A DNA stretch of 64,000 nt from an uncultured Collinsella sp. GTDB taxonomy: Bacteria; Actinomycetota; Coriobacteriia; Coriobacteriales; Coriobacteriaceae. Below, piece after piece: positions 19,202-27,426 of this stretch. How positions within the stretch are numbered: position 1 is the stretch's first letter; every line of letters begins with the position of its first letter. The notes under the pieces are model-generated. The model was not told the DNA's origin. It saw nothing but the letters and a program-made list of their open reading frames with translations, and did no database searches. The translations under genes and the position numbers were made by a program. The stretch spans positions 6,096 to 70,095 of the forward strand of contig CAUGTZ010000014.1 of assembly GCA_959602645.1 (NCBI GenBank), given 5' to 3'.

Positions 19202-19240
19202 ACGGGGGTGTTTCGCTTTTATGCGGAATGCCCCCGTTTA
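19202..19240 (+). terminator. Terminator after hisS
   Basis: ACGGGGG (19202-19208) pairs with CCCCCGT (19231-19237), with inner GTTTCGC/GCGGAAT pairing and TTT after it. Confidence 0.6.
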
Positions 19241-19351
19241 CGTATGCCGCCCACCGAGAAATACGACCATTTAGGGCAAAAACCTTTGCAATGCAGAAAA
19301 TACTTTTGTGTGGTAAAGCGCAATCAGTGTCGAAAGTATTTCTCAAGCGCC

Positions 19352-19357
19352 TATAAT
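19352..19357 (+). promoter_or_regulatory. -10 box of ppc
   Basis: Perfect TATAAT at 19352-19357, 45 bp before the ppc start. No clear TTGACA partner sits at the usual distance. Inverted AGAAAATACTTT/AAAGTATTTCT at 19296-19307 and 19333-19343 brackets the -35 region and could be an operator. Confidence 0.45.
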
Positions 19358-19401
19358 GAATACCGCATGTTACGTGCATAGAAGGAGGAATGGGAGGAAA
19401 C

Positions 19402-22215
19402 GTGGCTGAGAACCTAAGCAACCAGTCTGTACCCGAAGCCGCGGCGCGCGTCGCTGCCGTGGTCAACCGCCTCGTTAACCGAATCGGCTCGAATGCCGAG
19501 TCCAGGGAGCGTCTCGCCGAGATCGAGATCCCCGAGGAGCTGCGCGACAATCTGGCGCTGTTCTTGCGCCTGGAGCGCCGTGTGCTTAGCGAGTATGATC
19601 CCGAGATCGCGGACCTGTTCGACAAGATTTTGACAGCCGAGATTGTGGTCAATGCCGGCAACCCCGGTACCTGCGCTGCCGACGAAGCCGTCGACGAGCA
19701 GGGCGTGCCCACCGCCGACGAGCCCACTGCCGTGGCATTTCGTGAGGTCGTCGATTTGATCGACAGCCTGCCGCTCGATAAGCAGCAGGTCATCGTTCGC
19801 GCCTTTACGAGCTTTTTCCATCTGGCAAACCTGTCGGAGGAGAACTACCGTGTGGCGCAGCTGCGCGAGCGCGAGGCCGGTGCGTCGACCGATACCGAGG
19901 TCGATCCTGCCAACGAGCTTACCGTTGCCTATCACCAGCTGGTGAATGAGCTGGGTGTCGAGGGTGCCAACGAGCTGCTCGGCAAGCTCGAGTTCCACCC
20001 TGTCTTTACCGCACATCCCACCGAGGCCCGTCGTAAGGCCGTCGAGGGCAAGATCCGCCGTATCTCCAACCTGCTGGAGGAGCGTCCGCGTCTGGGCGGC
20101 TCCGACCTGGTGGAGAACGAGCGCCATATGCTGCAGGAGATCGACGCCCTGGTGCGTACGAGTCCCATCGCGCTCAAGAAGCCCACGCCGGTCGAGGAAG
20201 CCGATACCATCATCGACATCTTCGATAACACGCTGTTCGACGTTATCCCCGTTATCTATCGTCGTTTTGACGATTGGGTGCTGGGCGACAAGGCCGGTAC
20301 TGTGCCGCCGCTGTGCCCGGCGTTCTTCCATCCCGGCAGCTGGATCGGTTCCGACCGCGACGGTAACCCCAACGTCACCGCCAAGGTGAGCCGTGAGGTC
20401 GCCGCCAAGTACTTTACGCACATGGTGCTCAAGCTCGAGGACAAGTGCCGCCACATCGGCCGCAACCTCACGCTCGAGGCTACCTACAGCAAGCCGTCGG
20501 CCGAGCTCATTAACCTGTGGAACCATCAGGTCGAGATGAGCCCTCGTTACACGGCCCGCGCCGAGCTGATCTCCGAGCACGAGCCGCATCGCGCCGTCAT
20601 GCTCGTCATGGCCGACCGCCTGAACGCCACCGTCCGTCGTATCACCGACACCATGTACCACAGCGCCGACGAGTTCCTGGATGACCTGCGCGTCGTCCAG
20701 CGTTCGCTGGCCGCCTGCGGTGCCGTCCGTGCTGCCTACGGCCCGGTCCAGACCATCATCTGGCAGGTCGAGTCCTTCGGCTTCCATATGGTCGAGATGG
20801 AGTTCCGTCAGCACTCCGTGGTGCATGCCCGCGCCCTTAAGGATATCCACGAGAACGGTATCCATGGCGACCTGCAGCCCATGACGCGCGAGGTCATCGA
20901 TACCTTCCGCGCTATCGGCTCCATCCAAAAGCGCTACGGCAAGAAGATGGCGCACCGCTACATCATCTCGTTTACCAAGAGCGCTCAGCATGTGGCCGAC
21001 GTCTTTGAGCTGGCGCACCTGTCCTTTGCACACGAGGAGGATGTCCCCGAGCTCGACGTGATCCCGTTGTTCGAGCAGCTCGAGGACCTCGAGGGCTGCG
21101 TCGACGTGCTCGATCAGATGCTTACGCTGCCCGTGGTGCAAAAGCGCCTTGCCCAGACCAACCGCCGCATGGAGGTCATGCTGGGCTATTCCGACTCTTC
21201 CAAGGATGCCGGTCCTACCACGGCCATGCTCGCGCTGCACTCCGCGCAGGAGCGCATCGCCAAGTGGGCAGAGAAGAACGATATCGACCTGGTGCTCATG
21301 CACGGTCGCGGCGGTGCCGTGGGCCGTGGCGGCGGCCCGGCCAACAAGGCCGTGCTGGCGCAGCCCAAGGGTTCGGTCAACTGCTTCTTTAAGCTCACCG
21401 AGCAGGGCGAGGTCATCTTTGCCCGTTACGGCAACCGCACGCTGGCTCAGCGCCATGTTGAGTCCGTTGCCGCCGCAACGCTTTTGCAGTCGGCTCCGAG
21501 CGTCGAGAAGACCAACACCGAGACCACGCAGAAGTTCTGGGATATGGCCGAGAAGCTCAACGCAGTAAGCCATGAGCGCTATCTGGACCTGCTGAACACT
21601 GAGGACTTTACACCGTGGTTCTCGACCGTGACGCCGCTGACCGAGGTCGGTCTGCTGCCGATTGGCTCGCGCCCGGCCAAGCGCGGTCTGGGTGCCAAGT
21701 CGCTCGACGACCTGCGTACCATTCCGTGGATCTTCAGCTGGAGCCAGGCGCGCATTAACCTGGCCGCTTGGTACGGCCTGGGCACCGCCTGCGAGCAGTT
21801 TGGCGACCTTGACCAGCTCAAGGCTGCCTACCAAGAGTGGCCGTTCTTCCGCACCTTTATCGACAACATCGAGATGTCGATCGCCAAGACCGACCAGCGC
21901 ATCGCCAAGATGTACCTGCACCTGGGCGATCGCCAGGATTTGTCCGAGAAGGTCTTCACCGAGATGCTGCTCACGCGTAAGTGGGTCCTTGCCATCGTCG
22001 GTGACGAATGGCCGCTGCAGCGCCGCCGTGTGCTCGGCTGCGCCGTCCGTGTGCGTAATCCCTACGTCGACGCCCTGTCCATCGCTCAGGTCCGCGCCCT
22101 TCGCGAGGTGCGTATGAACCAGGACGAGATGGCAGAGGAGAAGAAGGCCGAGTACATGAGCCTGATTCTTTCGACTGTGACCGGCGTCTCGGCAGGATTG
22201 CAGAACACGGGGTAA
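19402..22215 (+). CDS. ppc: Phosphoenolpyruvate carboxylase
   Basis: Makes oxaloacetate from PEP and bicarbonate, replenishing the TCA branch and supporting succinate or aspartate synthesis in fermentation. Catalytic histidine motif FTAHPTEARRK (about residue 203), GSDRDGNPNVT, LMLGYSDSSKDAG, Gly loop HGRGGAVGRGGGP and the conserved C-terminal QNTG are all present. GTG 19402 is preferred: GGGAGG lies 4 bp upstream, whereas the ATG at 19390 is too close to the first Shine-Dalgarno. Length (937) is normal. Confidence 0.95.
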   Translation: MAENLSNQSVPEAAARVAAVVNRLVNRIGSNAESRERLAEIEIPEELRDNLALFLRLERRVLSEYDPEIADLFDKILTAEIVVNAGNPGTCAADEAVDEQGVPTADEPTAVAFREVVDLIDSLPLDKQQVIVRAFTSFFHLANLSEENYRVAQLREREAGASTDTEVDPANELTVAYHQLVNELGVEGANELLGKLEFHPVFTAHPTEARRKAVEGKIRRISNLLEERPRLGGSDLVENERHMLQEIDALVRTSPIALKKPTPVEEADTIIDIFDNTLFDVIPVIYRRFDDWVLGDKAGTVPPLCPAFFHPGSWIGSDRDGNPNVTAKVSREVAAKYFTHMVLKLEDKCRHIGRNLTLEATYSKPSAELINLWNHQVEMSPRYTARAELISEHEPHRAVMLVMADRLNATVRRITDTMYHSADEFLDDLRVVQRSLAACGAVRAAYGPVQTIIWQVESFGFHMVEMEFRQHSVVHARALKDIHENGIHGDLQPMTREVIDTFRAIGSIQKRYGKKMAHRYIISFTKSAQHVADVFELAHLSFAHEEDVPELDVIPLFEQLEDLEGCVDVLDQMLTLPVVQKRLAQTNRRMEVMLGYSDSSKDAGPTTAMLALHSAQERIAKWAEKNDIDLVLMHGRGGAVGRGGGPANKAVLAQPKGSVNCFFKLTEQGEVIFARYGNRTLAQRHVESVAAATLLQSAPSVEKTNTETTQKFWDMAEKLNAVSHERYLDLLNTEDFTPWFSTVTPLTEVGLLPIGSRPAKRGLGAKSLDDLRTIPWIFSWSQARINLAAWYGLGTACEQFGDLDQLKAAYQEWPFFRTFIDNIEMSIAKTDQRIAKMYLHLGDRQDLSEKVFTEMLLTRKWVLAIVGDEWPLQRRRVLGCAVRVRNPYVDALSIAQVRALREVRMNQDEMAEEKKAEYMSLILSTVTGVSAGLQNTG

Positions 22216-22698
22216 TCGATAGCCCTGTAGTCGTCCGGGCCCGCCATCAGCTTACTTTTAGGCACGTCCTCGGACATGCAAGAAGCCCTCGCTGCGCACT
22301 TCGTGCGGCGAGGGCTTCTTGCGTCCTGCGGAGTGTGCCTAAAAGTAAGCTGATGGCGGGCCCTACGATGTCCGGTCTTCGGTGGATTACTGGCTGGGGA
22401 AAGATAGCGCGCTTCGCGCACTTTGATGGGGCTTCGTGCTGCGGAATGCATTCAGAGGGAAACCCGTCGGGTCCCTTCGTCCTCGGTCTTCGGGGATTGG
22501 GGCTGAAGAGAATTAGGCGCGCTTCTCGCCTTACGACTGTGGCGGCCGCGGTCCTGTTTGGGATCGCGGTCGTTTTGTTGTGGGTCAAATATGAACGTTG
22601 TGTTAATGAGTCGGTGGACGGTGGTGTTTTTCGGTGAGCGGCGTATCCTTCCAACGGTTTGACTAGTGTGTCAGTTGAAAGGAAGAGGGCGCTCGTCA
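22216..22698 (+). other. 483-bp intergenic region between ppc and larA
   Basis: Its first 150 bp hold the nested palindrome (22237-22363). The next 130 bp (about 22400-22500) contain scattered look-alikes of that element's core (CTTCGCGCACTTTGATG, CTGCGGAATGC, CGTCCTCGG), possibly a decayed copy. The last 100 bp before larA are AT-richer and should hold its promoter, but I cannot place one. Open frames across it are shadows of the palindromes. Confidence 0.5.
22237..22363. repeat. Nested palindrome, copy 1 (after ppc)
   Basis: Outer arms of 29 bp pair perfectly: GGGCCCGCCATCAGCTTACT... (22237-22265) with 22335-22363. Inside are constant GTCCTCGGACATG, an inner hairpin CAAGAAGCCCTCGC/GCGAGGGCTTCTTG (22279-22292 with 22308-22321) capped by GCACTTCGTGC, and constant CGTCCTGCGGAGT. 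Copy 2 at 24780-24902 shares the constant parts but not the arms. Confidence 0.85.
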
Positions 22699-23976
22699 AT
22701 GTTTGAATGTGAACTACCGTTTGACCACAAGACGTTACATCTGGAGCTCGAGGACAAGAACTTCGCGGGTGTGATGGAAGGTCATCAAAACGAGTTTAAG
22801 ACTACGAAATCGCAGGAAGAGCTGGTAGAGGAGTCGCTTGCCAACCCTTATGGCTCGCCTTCGCTCGAGGAGCTTTGTGCTGGCAAAAAGGATATCGTCA
22901 TTATTAGCTCCGATCATACGCGCCCCGTTCCCTCGCGTGTGACGATGCCTATTCTGCTGCATCACATTCATGCCGCTGCGCCCGAGGCTCGTGTGCGTAT
23001 TCTGGTTGCTACGGGTATGCACCGTCCGTCGACGCACGAGGAACTCGTCAACAAGTATGGCGAGGAGATCGTTGCCAACGAGGAAATCGTCATGCACGTC
23101 GCGACTGACGACAGTATGATGAAAAAGATCGGCACCCTGCCTTCTGGTGGCGAGTGCATCATCAACAAGATCGCTGCCGATTGCGATCTGCTGCTTGCCG
23201 AGGGCTTCATTGAGCCGCACTTCTTTGCCGGTTTCTCTGGTAGCCGCAAGTCCGTCCTGCCCGGCATCGCCAGCTACAAGACCATCATGTACAACCACAA
23301 CGGTCAGTTTGTGAACGATTCCCACTCGCGTGCCGGCAACCTGTGCCACAACCACGTGAGTGAGGACATGTTTGCCGCCGCCGAGATGGCTCACCTTGCC
23401 TTTGTGCTTAACGTTGTGCTCAACGGCAAGCACGAGGTCATCGGCTCCTTTGCCGGCGACATCCACAAGGCGCACGAGGCCGGCTGCGAGTTCGTGAAGA
23501 GCCTTGCCGGCGTTGAGCCCGTCGAGTGCGAGATCGCCATTACCACCAACGGCGGCTACCCGCTCGATCAGAACATCTACCAGGCCGTGAAGGGCATGTG
23601 CGCTGCCGAGGCCACGCTTCCCGAGGGCGGCGTGATCATCGACGTCGCCGGTTGTGCCGACGGTCACGGTGGCGAGGGCTTCTATCACAACATCGCCGAC
23701 AACGATCCGGCGGAGTTTGAGCGCGCCTGCATCGATCGTCCCAAGGACGAGACCCTGCCCGATCAGTGGACGAGCCAGATCTTTGCCCGCATCCTGGCGC
23801 ATCACCCCGTGATCATGGTCACCGACCTGTGCGATCACCAGATGCTCAAGGATATGCACATGACGCCGGTCAACACTATCGAGGAGGCGCTCAAGCTCGC
23901 CTTTGAGATGAAGGGTGCCGATGCCAAGGTTGCCGTTATTCCCGATGGCCTGGGCGTTGTCGTCGCGCAGCACTAG
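22699..23976 (+). CDS. larA: Nickel-pincer lactate racemase LarA
   Basis: Interconverts L- and D-lactate using the pyridinium-dithio-mononucleotide nickel cofactor. All key residues occur at the numbering of the Lactiplantibacillus plantarum enzyme: Asp72 and Arg75 (SDHTRPVP), His108 (ATGMHRPST), His174 (EPHFFAGFSG), the cofactor-binding Lys184 (GSRKSVLPGI) and nickel ligand His200. This match supports racemase activity, although other LarA homologues act on other 2-hydroxy acids. The start at 22699 follows AAAGGAAGAGGG; the upstream ATG at 22666 lies before that site. larD follows after 49 bp. Cofactor genes larB and larC face it from 1.6 kb away; larE is not in the window. Confidence 0.93.
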   Translation: MFECELPFDHKTLHLELEDKNFAGVMEGHQNEFKTTKSQEELVEESLANPYGSPSLEELCAGKKDIVIISSDHTRPVPSRVTMPILLHHIHAAAPEARVRILVATGMHRPSTHEELVNKYGEEIVANEEIVMHVATDDSMMKKIGTLPSGGECIINKIAADCDLLLAEGFIEPHFFAGFSGSRKSVLPGIASYKTIMYNHNGQFVNDSHSRAGNLCHNHVSEDMFAAAEMAHLAFVLNVVLNGKHEVIGSFAGDIHKAHEAGCEFVKSLAGVEPVECEIAITTNGGYPLDQNIYQAVKGMCAAEATLPEGGVIIDVAGCADGHGGEGFYHNIADNDPAEFERACIDRPKDETLPDQWTSQIFARILAHHPVIMVTDLCDHQMLKDMHMTPVNTIEEALKLAFEMKGADAKVAVIPDGLGVVVAQH

Positions 23977-24025
23977 CACGCGGCCTAAACGAATCGTTTT
24001 TAACTGACAAGAAAGATAAGGTTTT

Positions 24026-24757
24026 ATGCTTACCAAACTCCTCTGCGAATTCGGCGCAACTGCCCTCATGATCATCTTTGGCGTGGGCGTGCACTGCGAT
24101 ACCGTGCTCAAGGGCACTAAGTATCAGGGCTCCGGCCATATGTTTGCCATCACCACCTGGTCTTTTGGCATCTCGGTCTGCCTGTTTGTCTTTGGCGGCG
24201 CCGTGTGCATGAACCCCGCCATGGTGCTTGCCCAGTGCATCGTCGGCTTGGTGCCGTGGGGCAGCTGCATCCCCTTCATGATTGCCGATATGCTCGGCGG
24301 CTTTGTGGGTGCCGTAATCGCCTGGTTTATGTATGCCGATGAGTTCAAGGCTTCCGAGGGCGTCGTCGACCCCATTGCCCAGCGCAACATTTTCTCGACC
24401 AACCCCACCACCGAGGGTACGAACTATGCCCGTAACTTCTTCTGCGAGGCTATCTGCACCTTCGTGTTCATCAGCGCCATCCTTGCTGCCGCTAGCCGCG
24501 CCGGCGAGAACGTTCTGATGCTCGCCATCTGCGTTGGCCTGATCGTTTGGGCCGTTGGCATGGGCATGGGCGGCATCACTGGCTTCGCCATGAACCAGGC
24601 CCGTGACCTTGGTCCTCGCATGGCCTATCAGGTGCTGCCGATCAAGAACAAGGCCGACAACAACTGGAAGTATGGCCTGCTTGTTCCTGGCATCGCGCCG
24701 TTTGTCGGTGCTATTGTGGCCGCGCTGTTTGTGCATGGTTTCTTGGGCATGTTCTAG
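24026..24757 (+). CDS. larD: Aquaporin-family lactic acid channel (LarD/GlpF type)
   Basis: MIP-family channel, six helices, 243 residues. The first pore motif is intact NPA (AVCMNPAMV). The second is NQA in GFAMNQARDLGPR instead of NPA; the surrounding RDLGPR is typical of aquaglyceroporins. Sitting 49 bp behind larA, it most likely passes lactic acid, as LarD does in L. plantarum, rather than glycerol. That substrate call rests on gene context. Ends just before a nested palindrome that separates it from the convergent tetR. Confidence 0.85.
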   Translation: MLTKLLCEFGATALMIIFGVGVHCDTVLKGTKYQGSGHMFAITTWSFGISVCLFVFGGAVCMNPAMVLAQCIVGLVPWGSCIPFMIADMLGGFVGAVIAWFMYADEFKASEGVVDPIAQRNIFSTNPTTEGTNYARNFFCEAICTFVFISAILAAASRAGENVLMLAICVGLIVWAVGMGMGGITGFAMNQARDLGPRMAYQVLPIKNKADNNWKYGLLVPGIAPFVGAIVAALFVHGFLGMF

Positions 24758-25059
24758 TCCAAGGCTACATAGTTGTCCGCTGGCCGCATGGGGTAACTTC
24801 CCAGCGCGTCCTCGGACATGAAAGAACCCCCGCTGCGCACTTCGTGCGGCGGGGGTTCTTTCGTCCTGCGGAATGCGCTGGGAAGTTACCCCATGCGGCC
24901 AGCTGCGGGATCTTAGTCGCGTTGGAACAAGCAACCCAACATATATATCTGAATATGGATGGGAGGGGCGCTTTGTTTTTGGGTGCCCTTACAAGAAAAC
25001 GTGACTTGGGGAAGGGATGGGCGCTTTGCTGGGATGGCGCTTTGGGATGGGGGGCTTAC
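24758..25059. other. 302-bp convergent intergenic region between larD and tetR
   Basis: Nearly half is the second nested palindrome. The rest (24903-25059) is G-rich with repeated GGGCGCTTTG words (near 24966 and 25019) and no open frame of note. Confidence 0.5.
24780..24902. repeat. Nested palindrome, copy 2 (after larD)
   Basis: Outer arms of 28 bp pair perfectly: CTGGCCGCATGGGGTAACTT... (24780-24807) with 24875-24902. Core: GTCCTCGGACATG, inner hairpin AAAGAACCCCCGC/GCGGGGGTTCTTT capped by GCACTTCGTGC, then CGTCCTGCGGAAT. It sits between convergent genes and could terminate both. Confidence 0.85.
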
Positions 25060-25599
25060 TTAGCTGAAGAGGGGCTGTATGGCTGATAGGTAGTCTTTGG
25101 CTACTTCGGCCCTATCTGCTTGGAAGTTGTGCCAGGCCCACCATTGGACCATTCCTACGAAGCTTGAGGCTATGTGGTGTAGTAGGAAGCTTCGGTCCAT
25201 GGTGGCGGCGGGGCCGTTTGGGTCGGTGGGGACGGTTTCGGCTGCTCGTGACATGATGGTCTTGCGTAAGCAGTCGGCGAAGACGCGTGAGCCGGCGCCG
25301 GCTACGAGGGCTCGTACGCCCTGGCGGCGTTCCCAGAGGTTGTTGAGGATATGCTCGACTTGTACGAGCGGATCATCGAGCGGTGTGCCATCGTCGTCGA
25401 GGGCGTGGGTGCAGATGTCGCTCACGAGTTCGGACAGTAGGTCATCTTTGCTCTTGAAGAGGCCGTAGAACGTGGCCCGACCCACATGGGCGCGAGCGAT
25501 GATGTCGCCGACGGTGATCTTGCCGTAGTCCTCCTCGCGAAGGAGCTCGGAGAATGCTGCAACGATGGCGGCGCGGCTTTTTTCCTTGCGGGCATCCAT
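25060..25599 (-). CDS. TetR-family regulator of the lar locus
   Basis: 179-residue repressor-type protein. The N-terminal HTH is ITVGDIIARAHVGRATFYGLF, and the C-terminal ligand domain has AAxxMDRSFLLHHIASSFVGMVQWW, typical of the TetR_C subgroup. It starts 2 bp after the larC stop, so it is the last gene of larB-larC-tetR. It probably controls this locus through the palindrome upstream of larB, perhaps responding to lactate. In L. plantarum the lar regulator is a Crp-family protein, so the regulator type differs here. Confidence 0.82.
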   Translation of the reverse strand: MDARKEKSRAAIVAAFSELLREEDYGKITVGDIIARAHVGRATFYGLFKSKDDLLSELVSDICTHALDDDGTPLDDPLVQVEHILNNLWERRQGVRALVAGAGSRVFADCLRKTIMSRAAETVPTDPNGPAATMDRSFLLHHIASSFVGMVQWWAWHNFQADRAEVAKDYLSAIQPLFS

Positions 25600-25601
25600 G
25601 G

Positions 25602-26519
25602 CTATGCGTCCGCGTGAACGAGCAGGCAGCGGAGCGTGCCGGAGCAGCCCTCGTAAGGGCGCTTGCCGGCGCCGTAGCCGACGGCCTCGATGTGGTAACG
25701 GACCGGCAGGTGCTCGGACGTGCGCAGTGCGGCGACGACGGCAGCGCCCGTGGGCGTCACGAGCTCACCAGCGACCGGTGCAGGCGTGAGGGCGATATTG
25801 CCCGCCTGACACAGGTTGACGACAGCGGGGACGGGAATGGGCATAAGGCCGTGGGCGCAACGGATGGTTCCGTGGCCCTCGGAGAGCGACTCGACCACGA
25901 TATCCTCAATACCCAGATCGTCGAGGCAGATGGCAACGGAGCAGACGTCGACGACGGAGTCGACGGCGCCCACCTCATGAAACAGGACGGTGTCGGGCGT
26001 TTTGCCGTGAGCCTTTGCCTCGGCATCAGCGAGTACGGAAAAAATGGCGAGGGCGCGACGCTTGGCGCCATCGCTTAGCTGCGAGCCATCGATGATGGCG
26101 GTGACGTCCGCCAAAGAACGGTGGTGATGGCCGTGGGCGTGATGGTGACCCTCGTGGCCATGACCGTGGGCCTCATGGTCATGCTCGTGGCAGTGCTCGT
26201 GCTCGTGCTCGCCATGATCATGATGGTGGTGCTCATGCTCGTGTGTGTGCTCGGCAGCCGCTTTGTTGCCGTAGAGCCAGGCCATATCGTGATCGTGGTT
26301 CTCGAGTTCCTCTGCAAGCTGGACGTCAAAGTCGCAGGCGTCGATGCCATGCTTGCTTACGCGTGTGACGGCGATCGTAAAGCCGTCGACCGGCAGCGTG
26401 GCGAGCTGCTCGCGCAGGTGCTCCTCGCTGGCGCCTAGGTCGAGCAGGGCCGCGACGGTCATATCGCCGCTGATGCCCGAGGTGCCGTCGATGATAAGCG
26501 TGTGCTGATGATTGGACAT
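25602..26519 (-). CDS. larC: Nickel-pincer cofactor protein LarC, N-terminal domain only
   Basis: LarC inserts nickel into the pincer cofactor. N-terminal signature DGTSGISGDMTVAALLDLG, then a His-rich stretch at about residues 70-130 (HEHEHHHHDHGEHEHEHCHE and more), a likely nickel-binding store, then FHEVGAVDSVVD and TPTGAAVVAAL, ending at GYGAGKRPYEG...LLVHADA. Full-length LarC (about 400-420 residues) continues with a C-terminal domain that binds CTP; in L. plantarum this is made by ribosomal frameshifting. Here a stop follows and tetR begins 2 bp later, so the C-terminal domain is missing. The start at 26519 has TAAGGAG upstream; the longer frame lacks one. Confidence 0.88.
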   Translation of the reverse strand: MSNHQHTLIIDGTSGISGDMTVAALLDLGASEEHLREQLATLPVDGFTIAVTRVSKHGIDACDFDVQLAEELENHDHDMAWLYGNKAAAEHTHEHEHHHHDHGEHEHEHCHEHDHEAHGHGHEGHHHAHGHHHRSLADVTAIIDGSQLSDGAKRRALAIFSVLADAEAKAHGKTPDTVLFHEVGAVDSVVDVCSVAICLDDLGIEDIVVESLSEGHGTIRCAHGLMPIPVPAVVNLCQAGNIALTPAPVAGELVTPTGAAVVAALRTSEHLPVRYHIEAVGYGAGKRPYEGCSGTLRCLLVHADA

Positions 26520-26529
26520 GGAATGCTCC

Positions 26530-27312
26530 TTAACGGGCGCAGGGCGTGCCGGCGCCCAGATGATTGATAAGACTTGCCTGGTAGGCGGCACCAAAGCCGT
26601 TGTCGATGTTGACGACCGAAACGCCGCTGGCGCAGGAGTTGAGCATGGCGAGCAGCGCGGCTACGCCACCAAAGCTCGCGCCGTAACCCACGCTGGTGGG
26701 AACGGCTATGACCGGACAGCTTACCAGGCCGCCGACAACGCTCGCCAGTGCGCCCTCCATGCCGGCGATGGCGATGACCACCTGCGCCTGAGCAAGCTCC
26801 TCGGCATGCGCGAGTAGGCGGTGCAGGCCGGCGACACCTACGTCGTAGAGGCGGTCGACCTCGTTGCCATAGAACTCGGCCGTCAACGCGGCTTCTTCGG
26901 CGACGGGCAGGTCGCTCGTGCCGGCGCAGGCGACGACGATGCGTCCGTTGCCGGTGGGGGAGGGCTTGCCGCCCACGAGGGCGAGCTGGGCGTCCGGGAC
27001 ATATCCCAGGTCGATGCCGTTGCCGAGAAGCTCAGCGGTGCGCGCGGCTTTTTCGGCATCCAAGCGCGTGACCAGGATGCGCTCCTGGCCGGCATCGCGC
27101 AGTGCTTCGATAATGGCGGCAATCTGATCGGCGGTTTTACCGGCCCCGTAGACAACCTCGCCGGCTCCCTGGCGCACCCCGCGCGAAAGATCGAGCTGCG
27201 CAAAGCCCAAATCGGCGGTCGGAGCCGTCTGGATGCGCGTGAGGGCGTCGGCAGGGGTGACTGCTCCGCCGGCAACATCGCTCAGCAATTGCTCAAGATC
27301 TCGCTTATCCAT
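26530..27312 (-). CDS. larB: Nickel-pincer cofactor biosynthesis protein LarB
   Basis: AIR-carboxylase-like enzyme that carboxylates and hydrolyses nicotinic acid adenine dinucleotide, the first step to the pincer cofactor. 260 residues. The core IAGMEGALASVVGGLVSCPV is followed by PTSVGYGASFGGVAALLAML and NSCASGVSVVNIDNG. Cys227 in NSCASG is the likely counterpart of the NaAD-binding cysteine (Cys221 in L. plantarum). First gene of a three-gene - strand operon; only 10 bp separate it from larC. The start at 27312 follows AAGGGA. Confidence 0.92.
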   Translation of the reverse strand: MDKRDLEQLLSDVAGGAVTPADALTRIQTAPTADLGFAQLDLSRGVRQGAGEVVYGAGKTADQIAAIIEALRDAGQERILVTRLDAEKAARTAELLGNGIDLGYVPDAQLALVGGKPSPTGNGRIVVACAGTSDLPVAEEAALTAEFYGNEVDRLYDVGVAGLHRLLAHAEELAQAQVVIAIAGMEGALASVVGGLVSCPVIAVPTSVGYGASFGGVAALLAMLNSCASGVSVVNIDNGFGAAYQASLINHLGAGTPCAR

Positions 27313-27356
27313 ATATGTTCCCTTCGACGGCGCAAAGTCTAGCACTCAAAGGGTAT

Positions 27357-27390
27357 GTTTCCGAACACTAAGACAAAATTGTTCGGAAAC
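27357..27390. promoter_or_regulatory. Operator-like palindrome upstream of larB-larC-tetR
   Basis: GTTTCCGAAC (27357-27366) and GTTCGGAAAC (27381-27390) are perfect inverted 10-mers separated by 14 bp, 44 bp before the larB start. No T-run follows in either direction, so an operator is more likely than a terminator. The TetR protein of the same operon is the natural candidate to bind it. Confidence 0.65.
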
Positions 27391-27426
27391 TATAGGACAG
27401 ACTGATTCACTTGTTAGATGGATTGA

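Noticed and set aside
19414..21921. 835-codon - strand frame opposite ppc
   Set aside because: Antisense shadow of a highly biased coding gene with complete PEP carboxylase motifs.
22335..22637. 100-codon + strand frame with a hydrophobic C-terminal stretch
   Set aside because: It begins inside the right arm of a palindrome, has no ribosome site, and its composition follows the repeats.
26121..26438. Val/Met-rich + strand frame that looks like membrane helices
   Set aside because: It is the complement of the His-rich part of larC (CAC/CAT codons read as GTG/ATG).
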